Source: Ramlibacter sp. WS9 (lineage in GTDB: Bacteria; Pseudomonadota; Gammaproteobacteria; Burkholderiales; Burkholderiaceae_C). Taken from it: a DNA stretch of 64,000 nt. Position 1 is the stretch's first letter; each line of letters begins with the position of its first letter. The notes below the pieces were generated by a model. That model was not told where the DNA came from. It saw nothing but the letters and a program-made list of their open reading frames with translations, and ran no database searches. The stretch covers positions 496,001-560,000 of the forward strand of contig NZ_RKMB01000001.1 of NCBI RefSeq assembly GCF_003797765.1, read 5' to 3'. The translations under genes were made by a program, and so were the position numbers. Of this stretch, positions 1-9,896 are shown in pieces.

Positions 1-1
1 G

Positions 2-73
2 ATCGCAATCGTGTCGATCAACCTGGTCGGCGACCAGCTGCGCGACGTGCTCAATCCGCGGGCCCACTCATGA
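2..73 (+). CDS. ABC transporter permease, C-terminal fragment
   Basis: Only the last 23 codons are in the window; the 5' part lies upstream. The reading frame ends with the sequence NLVGDQLRDVLNPR before TGA. Permeases of dipeptide/oligopeptide importers (DppC/OppC family) characteristically end with a GD-LRD-LDPR-type tail, and this matches it. The stop codon overlaps the ATG of the next gene in an ATGA, and that gene encodes a DppD-like ATPase. The fragment is therefore most likely the inner-membrane DppC-type subunit of the same transporter. Family assignment rests on the tail and context only. Confidence 0.75.
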   Translation: MAIVSINLVGDQLRDVLNPRAHS

Positions 74-1049
74 GCGCGGCCGAAGAGACGGTGCTCGAGG
101 TGCGGGGCCTGCGCACCTGGTTCCCGAGCCGGCAGGGCGAGATCAAGTCGGTCGACGGCATCTCGTTCAGCGTGAAGAAGGGCAAGGTGCTGGGGCTCGT
201 GGGGGAGTCCGGGTCCGGCAAGTCGATCACAGGTTTCTCGATCATGGGCTTGCTCGAGCCGCCGGGGCGCATCGTCGAGGGACAAATCCTCTACAAGGGA
301 CAGGACCTCGCAGTGCTCGACCGCGAAGCGATGCGGCGCCTGCGCGGCCGGCACATCGCCATGATCTTCCAGGATCCGATGATGACGCTCAATCCCGTCC
401 TGCGTGTCGACACCCAGATGGTCGAGGCGCTCAAGGCACACGAGCGGATTTCGACCACCGATGCCTGGAATCGCGCTTGCGGCGTGCTGGGCACAATGGG
501 CATTCCCAGTCCGCAGGAACGGATGTCGGCCTACCCGCACCAGCTGTCGGGCGGGATGCGGCAACGGGTGGCGATTGCGATCGCCTTGTTGCACAAGCCT
601 GAGCTCCTGATCGCCGACGAACCTACCACGGCACTCGACGTGACGATCCAGGCGCAAATTCTTGCGGAAGTCCAGAAGCTGGCGCGTGAGCAGGAGATGG
701 CCTTGATCTGGATCACGCACGATCTTTCGGTCGTCTCGCGCCTGGCCGATGACCTGGCCGTGATGTACGCCGGCAGGATCGTCGAGTACGGGGCGGTGGC
801 CGACGTCGTCGATCGGCCGCGCCATCCCTACACCGCCGGCCTGATCGATTCGGTGCCGAGCCGCAATGCCATCGGCACCCGGCTGCGCCAGATTCCCGGC
901 ACCACGCCCAGCATCCTCGACCTGCCCGAAGGCTGCTCTTTCCGCACAAGGTGCGCGCGCGCTGACGATGCCTGCCTGAAGATGCCCGATCTCGCAGCCG
1001 CGGGGCGCCAGGCCTACCGGTGTTTCCATCCCGTCGAGGTGCCCGCAGC

Positions 1050-1053
<4 letters not shown>
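70..1053 (+). CDS. Dipeptide/oligopeptide ABC transporter ATPase (DppD/OppD-like)
   Basis: This 327-aa protein would energise import of peptides or similar solutes on the cytoplasmic face of a DppBC-type permease. Walker A is GESGSGKS at residues 45-52, the ABC signature LSGGM starts at residue 159, and Walker B with the catalytic Glu reads LLIADEPTTALD. The C-terminal ~70 residues carry the Cys-rich oligopeptide-HPY tail (GCSFRTRC) typical of DppD/OppD/NikD. The ATG lies in an ATGA overlap with the permease, and its own stop overlaps the next ATPase in another ATGA, so translation is probably coupled. The substrate cannot be told because the binding protein is outside the window. Confidence 0.93.
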
Positions 1054-2063
<1,010 letters not shown>

Positions 2064-2112
2064 GAGGGTTTGCGTTTACCCCTTCAAGCCAGGCCCGGCG
2101 TAGCGAGCAATG

Positions 2113-2658
2113 TCAACTTCCAGGGAGGTGGTCGATCTCCGACTTGTACGCGGCCAAAAACGCGTCGGAAGCCACCTGGTCGGCCAGGGCCCTCAAGCTC
2201 GCAGCCGAGGCTGGGCCCAGAACGGCTTCCACTCGGTCGTTTGCCGCGGCCCAGAGCACCATGGCTTCTGAAAGCCGGGCCTTGCCCAGCGGGGTGAGAA
2301 CGCCACGTTTGGTTCGCCGGTCCTGGGCGTCCTGGCGCAACTCGACGATTCCATCGCGCACCAGCGGCCTTAGCGCATGGGTCAGGGCCGAAAGCTGGAT
2401 AGCGAGGCGGGTTGCCAGATCCTGCAGCGTCGGCCCTTGCTGATCGGCGCCCATCAGGCTATGAATTTTCACCATGAGGCCGACCTGCGTGGACTTGAGG
2501 TTCACCGGCGCCAGCGCTTCGTCGTACAGCTGGCCAAGTCTGCGGGCCGCGAGGCGCAATGCTGTGTTCGTACAGACCCGTTCGCCCAACGTGCCCGGGT
2601 CAAACGTAGGACTGTCCAGACTGGACTCCGCATCGGCAAGATTCTTGGTAATTCCCAT
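2113..2658 (-). CDS. MarR-family transcriptional regulator
   Basis: A 181-aa winged-helix regulator. The central part (LKSTQVGLMVKI, LQDLATRLAIQLSALTHALRPLVRDGIVELRQ) has the MarR recognition helix and wing, and RRTKRGVLTPLGKARL is the conserved end of the wing. I chose the ATG at 2658; an in-frame ATG at 2706 would add 16 residues but run towards the operators. The gene is divergent from an SDR/ene-reductase pair, and two identical-architecture palindromes lie between them, so it probably represses both itself and that pair. MarR proteins of this kind usually respond to phenolics or electrophiles; the ligand here is unknown. Confidence 0.85.
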   Translation of the reverse strand: MGITKNLADAESSLDSPTFDPGTLGERVCTNTALRLAARRLGQLYDEALAPVNLKSTQVGLMVKIHSLMGADQQGPTLQDLATRLAIQLSALTHALRPLVRDGIVELRQDAQDRRTKRGVLTPLGKARLSEAMVLWAAANDRVEAVLGPASAASLRALADQVASDAFLAAYKSEIDHLPGS

Positions 2659-2717
2659 ACGCTGTAAATGGTTGAGTACTGTCACCTTCAACGGCTCGCA
2701 GGCCATCAGCCGTACAT

Positions 2718-2750
2718 TTGAGCCCTCAACCTTTTTAGTTGAGCACTCAA
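2718..2750. promoter_or_regulatory. Twin MarR operators (TTGAG-N2-CTCAA)
   Basis: Two perfect 12-bp palindromes of the form TTGAG-NN-CTCAA occupy 2718-2729 and 2739-2750. Their centres are 21 bp apart, two helical turns, so both face the same side of the DNA. They sit in the divergent intergenic region between the MarR gene and the SDR gene. A half-site (TTGAGTACT) occurs at 2672-2680, nearer the MarR start. The site is very probably the binding region of the adjacent MarR protein; that link is inference from position and symmetry. Confidence 0.8.
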
Positions 2751-2770
2751 TTTTATCGGGAAACCTGCCA

Positions 2771-3571
2771 ATGAATAGCCCCAGCCCCAAGAAAGTCGCC
2801 CTTGTCACAGGGGCTTCGTCCGGCATCGGAGCCGTGTATGCGGACCGCCTCGCTGCGCGCGGATACGACCTCATCCTCGTCGCCCGGCGCGCTGATCGCC
2901 TGGAGGCCCTCTGCGCCCAGGTCTCAAAGACGCACCGTGTCAAAGCCGAACCGATCATGGCCGACCTGACCCAAGACCAGGACCTGGCGCGGATCGAGAC
3001 GATTCTGTCCACGAATGGCGACGTGCGCGTCCTGGTGAACAACGCCGGTCTTGCGCGCCTGGCGCCAGCCGCCCAGATGCCTGCCAACGACGTGGCCTCC
3101 CAGATTGCCCTCAACATCACGGCGCTGACGCGCCTGACGCAAGCCGTGGTGCCCGCGTTCGTCGCGAGGAACCAGGGATTGATCATCAACATCTCGTCCG
3201 CCTTGGCCATCCAGTCGCTGCCAATCAGCGCTACCTACAGCGGCACCAAGGCCTTCGTCTTGCAATACACGACCGGCCTGCAGCAAGAACTCGCCGAGAC
3301 CGGGGTGAAGGTTCAGCTGGTCCTTCCGGCATCGACGGCTACCGAAATCTGGGATTTGTCGGGCGTCCCGCTGGCGGCCCTCAACAAGGAGTCCTTGATG
3401 ACGACCGAGAACATGGTCGACGCGGCGCTCGCGGGCTTCGACCAAGGCGAAACGATCACGTGGCCGTCAGTTGCCGATGCAAGCCTGTGGGAAAAGTACG
3501 AGGTAGCTCGCGCCAATCTGTTTGCGAACACCCAGGCTGGAAAGCCAGCTCCCCGCTACGCGATCGCCTGA
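2771..3571 (+). CDS. Short-chain dehydrogenase/reductase (DltE-like SDR)
   Basis: A 266-aa NAD(P)-dependent oxidoreductase. The dinucleotide-binding motif TGASSGIG is at residues 13-20, NNAG follows near residue 90, and the catalytic pair Y156-x3-K160 lies in YSGTK. The start at 2771 directly follows the operator region; the open frame extends further upstream but would cross the operators and the MarR gene. The length and the segment 'ISSALAIQSLP' are typical of classical SDRs of the DltE/YdfG type. An ene-reductase follows 65 bp downstream in the same direction. Together they may reduce reactive carbonyls and enones; substrate unknown. Confidence 0.88.
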   Translation: MNSPSPKKVALVTGASSGIGAVYADRLAARGYDLILVARRADRLEALCAQVSKTHRVKAEPIMADLTQDQDLARIETILSTNGDVRVLVNNAGLARLAPAAQMPANDVASQIALNITALTRLTQAVVPAFVARNQGLIINISSALAIQSLPISATYSGTKAFVLQYTTGLQQELAETGVKVQLVLPASTATEIWDLSGVPLAALNKESLMTTENMVDAALAGFDQGETITWPSVADASLWEKYEVARANLFANTQAGKPAPRYAIA

Positions 3572-3636
3572 GTCAGCCGGTTGACCCTGCCGGCACTGCA
3601 TTCCTCTTTCTCCATTCCATTTCCCAAGGACAGCCC

Positions 3637-4713
3637 ATGCTTTTCGAGTCTTTCTCCCTGCGTTCCACCCAGCTCAGCAACCGCGCCGTGATGTCGCCGC
3701 TCACGCGCAGCCGCGCGGTCGACAACAACACGCCCAACGCCCTCATGGCCACCTACTACGGCCAGCGTGCGAGTGCCGGCCTCATCATCACCGAGGGAAC
3801 GTCTCCGTCGCCCAACGGCTTGGGCTACGCCCGCATCCCGGGCCTGTTCAATGACGCCCACGTGCAAGGCTGGAAGCTCGTCACGGACGCGGTGCATGCC
3901 AAGGGCGGCAAGATCGTCGTGCAGCTGATGCACACCGGCCGCGTGGCCCACCAAGCCAACCTGCCCGTCGGCGCCGAAGTGCTGAGCCCGTCCTCCGACA
4001 CATGCCCCGGCGAGATGTGGACCGATAGTCAAGGCATGCAGCCGCACACGCCGCCGCGCGCCATGACCGAGGCCGACATCCAGGCCGCGATCGGCGAATA
4101 CGCAACGGCCGCGAGACTCGCCATCCAAGCGGGCTTTGACGGCATCGAGCTGCACGCGGCCAACGGCTACCTGCTCGAGCAATTCCTCAACGCGAACATC
4201 AACCGCCGCACCGATGGCTACGGCGGCACGGCCCAGGGGCGCAACCGGCTGATTCTCGAGGTCGCCCGTGCTGCGGTGAAGGAGATCGGCGCGGAACGCG
4301 TCGGCATCCGCCTGTCGCCCCATGGTGTGTTCAACGGCGCCGGCGCATTCGAAGGCGTGGACGATCAGTACGTGGCGCTGGTGAAGGAACTCTCCACCCT
4401 CGGCCTCATGTACGTTCACGTGCTGGACCACTCGGCGATGGGCACCCCGCCTGTCCCGGCGAAGCTGAAGACCGATCTGAAGGCTGCGTTTGACGGCCCC
4501 TTCATCCTTGCCGGTGGCCTCGACAAGGCAGGCGCACAACAAGCGCTGAGCGAAGGCCGCGCCGACCTGGTTGCCATGGGCAAGGCGTTCCTCGCCAATC
4601 CTGATCTGGTCGAGCGCATGCGCCTGGACGCGCCGTTGAACGCTCCTGCGGCCGACACGTTTTACACCCCCGGCGCCAAGGGCTACACGGACTATCCGAC
4701 GCTCGCCGGCTAA
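3637..4713 (+). CDS. Old yellow enzyme-family ene-reductase (NemA-like)
   Basis: A 358-aa FMN-dependent alkene reductase of the NemA/OYE class, which reduces activated C=C bonds and nitro-esters with NAD(P)H. Diagnostic segments are the N-terminal MSPLTRSRA, VQLMHTGR, the substrate-binding H173-A-A-N176, and NRRTDGYGG (phosphate/FMN region). The ATG at 3637 has an AAGGA Shine-Dalgarno seven bases upstream; earlier in-frame codons lie in the SDR gene. It follows the SDR with a short gap and is probably under the same MarR control, like other MarR/NemR-regulated electrophile-detoxification operons. Confidence 0.92.
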   Translation: MLFESFSLRSTQLSNRAVMSPLTRSRAVDNNTPNALMATYYGQRASAGLIITEGTSPSPNGLGYARIPGLFNDAHVQGWKLVTDAVHAKGGKIVVQLMHTGRVAHQANLPVGAEVLSPSSDTCPGEMWTDSQGMQPHTPPRAMTEADIQAAIGEYATAARLAIQAGFDGIELHAANGYLLEQFLNANINRRTDGYGGTAQGRNRLILEVARAAVKEIGAERVGIRLSPHGVFNGAGAFEGVDDQYVALVKELSTLGLMYVHVLDHSAMGTPPVPAKLKTDLKAAFDGPFILAGGLDKAGAQQALSEGRADLVAMGKAFLANPDLVERMRLDAPLNAPAADTFYTPGAKGYTDYPTLAG

Positions 4714-4754
4714 GCGTCAACCGAAGCCGGCCGTTGCACAAGGTCGTCGCTGAC

Positions 4755-4864
4755 TGCCCGAACGGGCACTGCGAGTTGACCCACAGCGCACTGGGCACTG
4801 CTTCCCTTGAAGCAGGCCGGCAGCTCGCTGACCATCCGCTCCGCATAGAACAAACAGGAGACAG
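4755..4864 (+). repeat. Duplicated leader module, copy 1
   Basis: This ~110 bp segment directly precedes the hydrolase lipoprotein gene and recurs at 10963-11076 before the GMC oxidoreductase. The first 90 positions align without gaps at 73 identities (about 81%). It starts with the palindrome TGCCCG-AA-CGGGCA, then has a hairpin TGCTTC-CCTT-GAAGCA, then a strongly conserved CATCCGCTCCG block and a GGAGACAG ribosome-binding site. Differences are spread over all three codon positions, so it is not coding. It may be a shared promoter/operator for the AraC regulator encoded between the copies, or a structured 5' leader. Confidence 0.8.
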
Positions 4865-6349
4865 ATGGTGGAGACGAGCACATTGCGTTTGAACAGGCCG
4901 GCGATCCTTTCGCTGGCGCTATTGGCGGCCATTGCAGTTCAGGGCTGCGGGGGCAGCGGATCTGAAGCGAATGCCGTGCCCGGTCCACCCGCCGCGGCAC
5001 TCACCGAAGTGAAGGTCGCTGGCACCACGCCGATGTCAGCGACGCCCGTTGATCTGGCTGCGGCTGGCTATGTCGCGCGGGAGTTCTATGCCGAGGGCAA
5101 GGCCAACCGCTATGCGGGGGTAGGAGGCGGCGCACCGGGCTTTGCAGGAGGCGCCTCGCTGCAGACTGCGACGGTCCTCGATGGAGGTTGGGCGTACCGC
5201 ACGCGAGTGATGGTGAGGACGCCGGCGCGCGAGAAGTTCAACGGCACGCTCGTCGTCGAGTGGACCAACGTCACCGTCGGAGCCGACTTCGAGTTCGCAA
5301 ACGCGGAGGCGTCGAAGTACTTGCTGCGCGAGGGCTACGCGGTGGCTGTCGTGTCGGCGCAGCGCGTCGGCGTCGAGAGACTGAAGACATGGAGCCCGAC
5401 GCGTTATGCGGGGCTGTCAGTGGACGTGAACGCGTGCGGTGCCGACGGTACGCCCGCCACCACCGGCACTTCGCTGTGCGCCGGCGACCCGCTGTCGTTC
5501 GACATCTTCACGCAAGTCACTCAAGCGCTGAAGCAGAACGCAGGCGGAAGCAGCGCGCCCATGCCCGGGTTGGTCGTTGAAGACGTGATCGCCATTGGCC
5601 AGTCGCAGTCTGCCTTTCGGCTGCAGAGCTACTACAACTCGATCCAACCGCTGGCCGGCGTGATCAACGGCTTTGCCTACTGGGACATGTCGAATCAGTT
5701 GCGTTCGGATCAAAGGGTTCCGGCGATCAGCGTCCAGTCCGAGGCGTTTGCCGTGCTCATCGGCCAGTGGACGACGTCGGAGTTCACGCGCAGGTGGGAT
5801 GTCGCCGGCTCGACGCACGCATCGCTCTACGGGTCGCAATACATTGACGCGATCGTCGCTCGCGATCAGTCCATCATCGGCCCGGCGGGACCGATCTCGT
5901 TCACGCAATGGGTACAGCCGACGTGCACTACGCTGCCACCCTTCACCACGGTGGATGTAGGACTCGTGTTCAGCAACGCGATCGATGCCGTGCGCCGCTG
6001 GGTCAGGACCGGCGCGCCGGCAGCGCCCTCGATCAACTTCGAACGCGATGCCTCAGGCGCGTTGGTCCGTGATGCCGATGGCAGGGTCTTGGGTGGAATT
6101 CGCCTGGCCCAGTTCACTGCACCCATAGCGGAGCAGAAAGCGCCGAATGGAACGGCGTTCCCGTGCAGCATTTCCGGATGGCATCGCGACTACACGCCTT
6201 CGGAGCTGAAGAGCATCTACGGCGACCATGGCAACTACGTTGCACAGGTCACCAATGCAATGGTCAAGGCGGCCACGGACGGCTACATCCTCGCGGCCGA
6301 CGCAGTGGCGGCGATTCGCGATGCCGAGAATTCGGACGTGGCGAAGTAG
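4865..6349 (+). CDS. Secreted alpha/beta-hydrolase domain lipoprotein
   Basis: A 494-aa predicted lipoprotein. The N-terminus has a hydrophobic stretch followed by AVQGC, a workable lipobox ending in Cys about residue 28, so it is probably anchored in the envelope. The body resembles the large alpha/beta-hydrolase domain family whose nucleophile elbow reads G-x-S-Q-S; here GQSQSA at residues 245-250 places S247 as the nucleophile. The ATG at 4865 has AGGAG at good spacing. It is the first gene behind leader copy 1 and is followed 17 bp later by a carboxylesterase, suggesting ester or lactone hydrolysis at the start of the island's pathway. Substrate unknown. Confidence 0.8.
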   Translation: MVETSTLRLNRPAILSLALLAAIAVQGCGGSGSEANAVPGPPAAALTEVKVAGTTPMSATPVDLAAAGYVAREFYAEGKANRYAGVGGGAPGFAGGASLQTATVLDGGWAYRTRVMVRTPAREKFNGTLVVEWTNVTVGADFEFANAEASKYLLREGYAVAVVSAQRVGVERLKTWSPTRYAGLSVDVNACGADGTPATTGTSLCAGDPLSFDIFTQVTQALKQNAGGSSAPMPGLVVEDVIAIGQSQSAFRLQSYYNSIQPLAGVINGFAYWDMSNQLRSDQRVPAISVQSEAFAVLIGQWTTSEFTRRWDVAGSTHASLYGSQYIDAIVARDQSIIGPAGPISFTQWVQPTCTTLPPFTTVDVGLVFSNAIDAVRRWVRTGAPAAPSINFERDASGALVRDADGRVLGGIRLAQFTAPIAEQKAPNGTAFPCSISGWHRDYTPSELKSIYGDHGNYVAQVTNAMVKAATDGYILAADAVAAIRDAENSDVAK

Positions 6350-6366
6350 TGCCAGTGCAAGCGACG

Positions 6367-8163
6367 ATGAAAAATGCTTTGCAGGGTGTCGATCTCGCGT
6401 CGCGCCGCCGTATCGCATCCGGCCAACTCGTTGGCACGCGAGAAGCGGGCGGTGTCCATGCGTGGCGTGGCATTCCGTACGCGACGCCACCCACGGGCCC
6501 CTTGCGCTGGCGGGCACCGCGGCCCGTCGCGCCGTGGAGCGGTGTTCTCGAGGCCCGCGCACACGGCTCGATGGCACCTCAATACGCCGACCTGCTGGCC
6601 GGTGTGCCGGCAAAAGAACGCGGCAAGATCGCGGGTGATGAAGACTGCCTGACGCTCAACATCTTCGCGCCCGTTTTCGAATCCGAATCCATCCCCAGTG
6701 GCGCTCAACGCCGGCCCGTGATGGTCTGGATCCACGGCGGCGGCAACTCGGTGGGCACCTCGGCCACCTACGATGCAGCGCGCAACTACGCCATCCACGA
6801 TGGCATGGTGGTCGTCACGGTCAACTACCGGCTCGGCGTGCTGGGGTGGTTCGCGCACCCTGCATTGCACGAGGCCGGCGACGCAACGCCCGAGGAACGC
6901 TCCGGCAACTTCGGCACCCTCGACCTGATTGCCTCGCTTCGATGGGTGCAGGACAACATCGCGGCCTTCGGAGGCGACCCCGGCTGCGTGACGATTTTCG
7001 GCGAGTCGGCCGGCGGGCAGAATGTGCTCACGCTGCTGGCGAGCCCGTTGGCCCAAGGCTTGTTCCACCGTGCGATCGCGCAATCGCCGGTGGCCGAGAC
7101 GTTCAGCGTCGACCGGGCCGTCAACTGGACCGACGACGCGAATCCGGGCCATCCCGACAGCGCGTTCGAGGTCACCGCACGGCTGTGGGTCGCCGAGGGC
7201 AGGGCACCCGACCGCGAAAGTGCGAAGAAGCAACTCGCGACCTTGCCGGCGGCGGACATTGGAGCTTTTCTGCGCGCGCTCAGCCCAGCCCGGCTGATAG
7301 GTACTTTCACTCCCGGCAGCGTTGGCATCTACCGGGCTCCAGGTCCGGTGCGCGACGGTGTCGTGCTGCCTCGCGAGCCGTTGGCCGGAGTCTTCGCCTA
7401 CGGCCCATGGAACCGCGTTCCGGTGATTCTTGGAAGCAATCGCGACGAGTTCAAGACCTTCAGTGCGGACAAGCCTGAGCACTCTCGCCTGCTTTTGGGA
7501 AAGCTGCCCGTGCTGCGCGACCGCCGCGCCTATCAGGTCGAAATGAAGTACATGTCGCTGGCCTGGAAGGCGCTATTCGTCGATGCCCCCGCGGATGCAA
7601 TGCTGGCGGGCGGGCACAAGGAAGTGTGGACCTATCGTTTCGATTGGGACGAGGCACCCGCCGTGCCCTTCGTCCGGCCGGACCTGCTTCTTGGCGCGGC
7701 GCACGCCATGGAGATGGCGTTCGTCTTTCGTGACACGGCGGGCGAACTCGACATCTTCGGCGTCAATACGCCGTTCAATCTTCGCGGCAGGCGCGTGCTT
7801 GCCCAAGCGATGGGTGATGCATGGACCAGTTTTGCACGCACCGGCGTACCGGCGGTGCCAGACCACGAGTGGCCGCCGCGCACGACCGAGGAGGGACGGC
7901 CCGATTGCCTGCTCTTCGACACCGCCCGCGACGGCGGCATTCGCATGGCGCGGCTCAGCGCAGAGATGGGGGCTGTCAAGCAAGCGCTGCGAACGGATTC
8001 GCAGGCCGAGCCCGCCAGCTTGCGCTGCCAGATCTACGCTCGTCTCTTCGTATGGAACCCACTGTTCGCTGGCCATGGCAACGCACGCGAGTACGAGCTT
8101 TGGTGCCGTGAATTTGGCTGCGCTGTTCCAGCCGCGCGGTTCCGGCCACTTCTTGAAGTTTGA
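6367..8163 (+). CDS. Type-B carboxylesterase
   Basis: A 598-aa serine esterase of the carboxylesterase/lipase type-B family. Visible hallmarks are GIPYATPPTG near the N-terminus, EDCLTLNIF, the oxyanion HGGG, the nucleophile elbow FGESAGG with S214, the acidic segment GSNRDEFK and the catalytic-His region GAAHAMEM. The ATG at 6367 is preferred; an in-frame GTG at 6349 overlapping the preceding stop would add six residues. No signal peptide is visible, so it is probably cytoplasmic, unlike its neighbour. It forms an operon with the upstream hydrolase and converges on an AraC-type regulator. Confidence 0.9.
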   Translation: MKNALQGVDLASRRRIASGQLVGTREAGGVHAWRGIPYATPPTGPLRWRAPRPVAPWSGVLEARAHGSMAPQYADLLAGVPAKERGKIAGDEDCLTLNIFAPVFESESIPSGAQRRPVMVWIHGGGNSVGTSATYDAARNYAIHDGMVVVTVNYRLGVLGWFAHPALHEAGDATPEERSGNFGTLDLIASLRWVQDNIAAFGGDPGCVTIFGESAGGQNVLTLLASPLAQGLFHRAIAQSPVAETFSVDRAVNWTDDANPGHPDSAFEVTARLWVAEGRAPDRESAKKQLATLPAADIGAFLRALSPARLIGTFTPGSVGIYRAPGPVRDGVVLPREPLAGVFAYGPWNRVPVILGSNRDEFKTFSADKPEHSRLLLGKLPVLRDRRAYQVEMKYMSLAWKALFVDAPADAMLAGGHKEVWTYRFDWDEAPAVPFVRPDLLLGAAHAMEMAFVFRDTAGELDIFGVNTPFNLRGRRVLAQAMGDAWTSFARTGVPAVPDHEWPPRTTEEGRPDCLLFDTARDGGIRMARLSAEMGAVKQALRTDSQAEPASLRCQIYARLFVWNPLFAGHGNAREYELWCREFGCAVPAARFRPLLEV

Positions 8164-8190
8164 TGGCACGCCGGTGGCGCTTTGCTTGAC

Positions 8191-9186
8191 TTAGCCGATG
8201 TCGGCGCAACTCGCTCGATGCTGCGTCGGAGTGATTCCGTAACGCTGCTTGAACTCGCGGGCGAAGTGCGCCTGCGTTGAAAAGCCGCACCCCAACGCAG
8301 TGTCTCCGATCGACCGCGAGTTGGTGGGGTCGGCGAGTTGCCGATGTGCCAATGCCAGGCGTTCCTGCCAGATCCACTTGGTCAGGCTGCAGTTGTGCTT
8401 CTCGAACACGCGGCTCAGGTTGCGCAAAGACATTGCCATGTGGCAAGCAACAGCCTCCGCGTCCAGCTCGGGGTCCGTGAGGTGTTCGGCGATGAATCGT
8501 TCGGCCCTGAGCAGGCGTAGGGCCAACACATCGTCACCTCGCGGTGTCTCATCCAAGGACGGCCGCAGCAGCAAGCGCAACCTCGCGCGAATCTCATCCT
8601 GCACGGCGGCCGCGATGTCGGCGCGTGGGTTGCCGATGAAACCGAGGACGCGGTCACGCAGGGGTTGGGTCAGCATTTGCCCCGCGCGCAGGCCACCATC
8701 GATCTTGAGCACCGAGGCCGGTAGGACGCGGTCGCCGGACTGGAACAATTCATCTGCCTTGACGTCGATCATCAACTGGCGCATCGGCCGCGAAAAGCCA
8801 TACAGATAGGGTTTGTCGGTCCCATAGATGATGAGGTCACCGCTACGCACGAGAGTGCAGCAGCCGGCCTGATAGAAGAAGGCTTCGCCTTCCAGCAGCA
8901 GGCATGCGAACAGCGAGTCCTTCGGATGCCGGCGAACGATGGGCATCGTGCGTTCCACGACGTGCTCATTCCCCACGATGTCGGCTATCCGGAGCGCCCC
9001 GAGGTCGAAGTTGCGTTCCCGCGCGTGGAGGCCTTCCTCGGCGAATGTGGAACACCGCAGGCCCACCAGTACGGACGCGTTGTACGAATCCCAGTAGCGC
9101 AGGCGATCGCGCGGCGGAGCGAAATCCGTCGAACCTTCGTTGAAGGGGACAAGGCGATCCTGTCCGGTGGTGAGTGCTCGCTGCAT
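8191..9186 (-). CDS. AraC-family regulator
   Basis: A 331-aa regulator with an N-terminal effector-sensing domain of the AraC-binding-like type (segments MPIVRRHPKDSLFACLL and GDLIIYGTDKPYLYGF) and a C-terminal double helix-turn-helix (residues ~225-325; AEAVACHMAMSLRNLSRVFEK and GDTALGCGFSTQAHFAREFKQRYG). It sits in the middle of the catabolic island, convergent with the esterase operon and divergent from the cupin/alcohol dehydrogenase operon. It is the only regulator between the two leader repeats and is therefore the natural candidate to control both operons as well as the divergent one. The inducer cannot be read from sequence. Confidence 0.9.
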   Translation of the reverse strand: MQRALTTGQDRLVPFNEGSTDFAPPRDRLRYWDSYNASVLVGLRCSTFAEEGLHARERNFDLGALRIADIVGNEHVVERTMPIVRRHPKDSLFACLLLEGEAFFYQAGCCTLVRSGDLIIYGTDKPYLYGFSRPMRQLMIDVKADELFQSGDRVLPASVLKIDGGLRAGQMLTQPLRDRVLGFIGNPRADIAAAVQDEIRARLRLLLRPSLDETPRGDDVLALRLLRAERFIAEHLTDPELDAEAVACHMAMSLRNLSRVFEKHNCSLTKWIWQERLALAHRQLADPTNSRSIGDTALGCGFSTQAHFAREFKQRYGITPTQHRASCADIG

Positions 9187-9363
9187 GGGGAGGCGAACTC
9201 ATGTTAGCAGTCGTGCGGCCTGGGTCAACTTCGGGTGATCGGGAAATTCCCTCGCCCGCGTTGCATTGTCCAGGCAAGGCAAACACCTCGTCCGCGTTGG
9301 AACAGCGGCTTTGGCCGGCTGGCGCGAAGCTCGCCCCTTGTACAACTTTGCAAGGAGATGAGG

Positions 9364-9891
9364 ATGAAAGCCGACGCCGAATTCTGGCGGAGCATTGCCC
9401 CGATCGCCGATGTGTTCAAGCCGGATGCGCAGCCCGAGGTGCACATCGCCAATGCGGCGACCGACGATCTGCGCTACTACGTGCCGTTCAGCGAAACCGT
9501 GTCGTCGCGCCCGCTGTGGATTTCTCCCAGTGCCAACAAGTGGGCCGATGTGCTCCGGGCCGACAAGCCCGGGCTCGTGAACCGCCACTACCACCCGCAT
9601 GAGGTCTTCGCGTACACCATCTCCGGCAAATGGGGCTATCTCGAGCATGACTGGATCGCCACGGCCGGCGACTTCGTGTACGAGACGCCTGGTGAGGGCC
9701 ACACGCTGGTGTCGTATGAGCACGCTGACCCGATGCGCGTGTTCTTCATCGTCAAGGGCCCGCTGATCTGGCTCGACGAGAAAGGTGCATCCGTCGGCCA
9801 CTTCGACGTGCACGACTACATCAAACTGTGCCGCGAGCACTACGAGAAGGTCGGCATAGGCGCGGGCTACGTCGACACGCTGTTTCGTTGA
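9364..9891 (+). CDS. Cupin protein, 2,4'-dihydroxyacetophenone dioxygenase-like
   Basis: A 175-aa single-domain cupin. Motif 1 contains NRHYHPHEVFAY, giving three His and a Glu as likely metal ligands, and motif 2 contains GEGHTLVSYE. Overall it resembles the 2,4'-dihydroxyacetophenone dioxygenase family, Fe enzymes that cleave an aryl hydroxymethyl ketone to an aryl carboxylate and formate. The ATG at 9364 has AAGGAG six bases away; the in-frame ATG at 9358 abuts that site and is less likely. It is divergent from the AraC gene and followed five bases later by a Zn-alcohol dehydrogenase. The exact substrate is uncertain. Confidence 0.78.
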   Translation: MKADAEFWRSIAPIADVFKPDAQPEVHIANAATDDLRYYVPFSETVSSRPLWISPSANKWADVLRADKPGLVNRHYHPHEVFAYTISGKWGYLEHDWIATAGDFVYETPGEGHTLVSYEHADPMRVFFIVKGPLIWLDEKGASVGHFDVHDYIKLCREHYEKVGIGAGYVDTLFR

Positions 9892-9896
9892 GCGCG

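Noticed and set aside
4710..5000. Similar reverse-strand peptides across both leader modules (segments like ERMV, CFKG and AVPVRA)
   Set aside because: Substitutions between the copies fall equally on all three codon positions and the frames run into neighbouring genes; the similarity comes from the DNA repeat, not from a protein.
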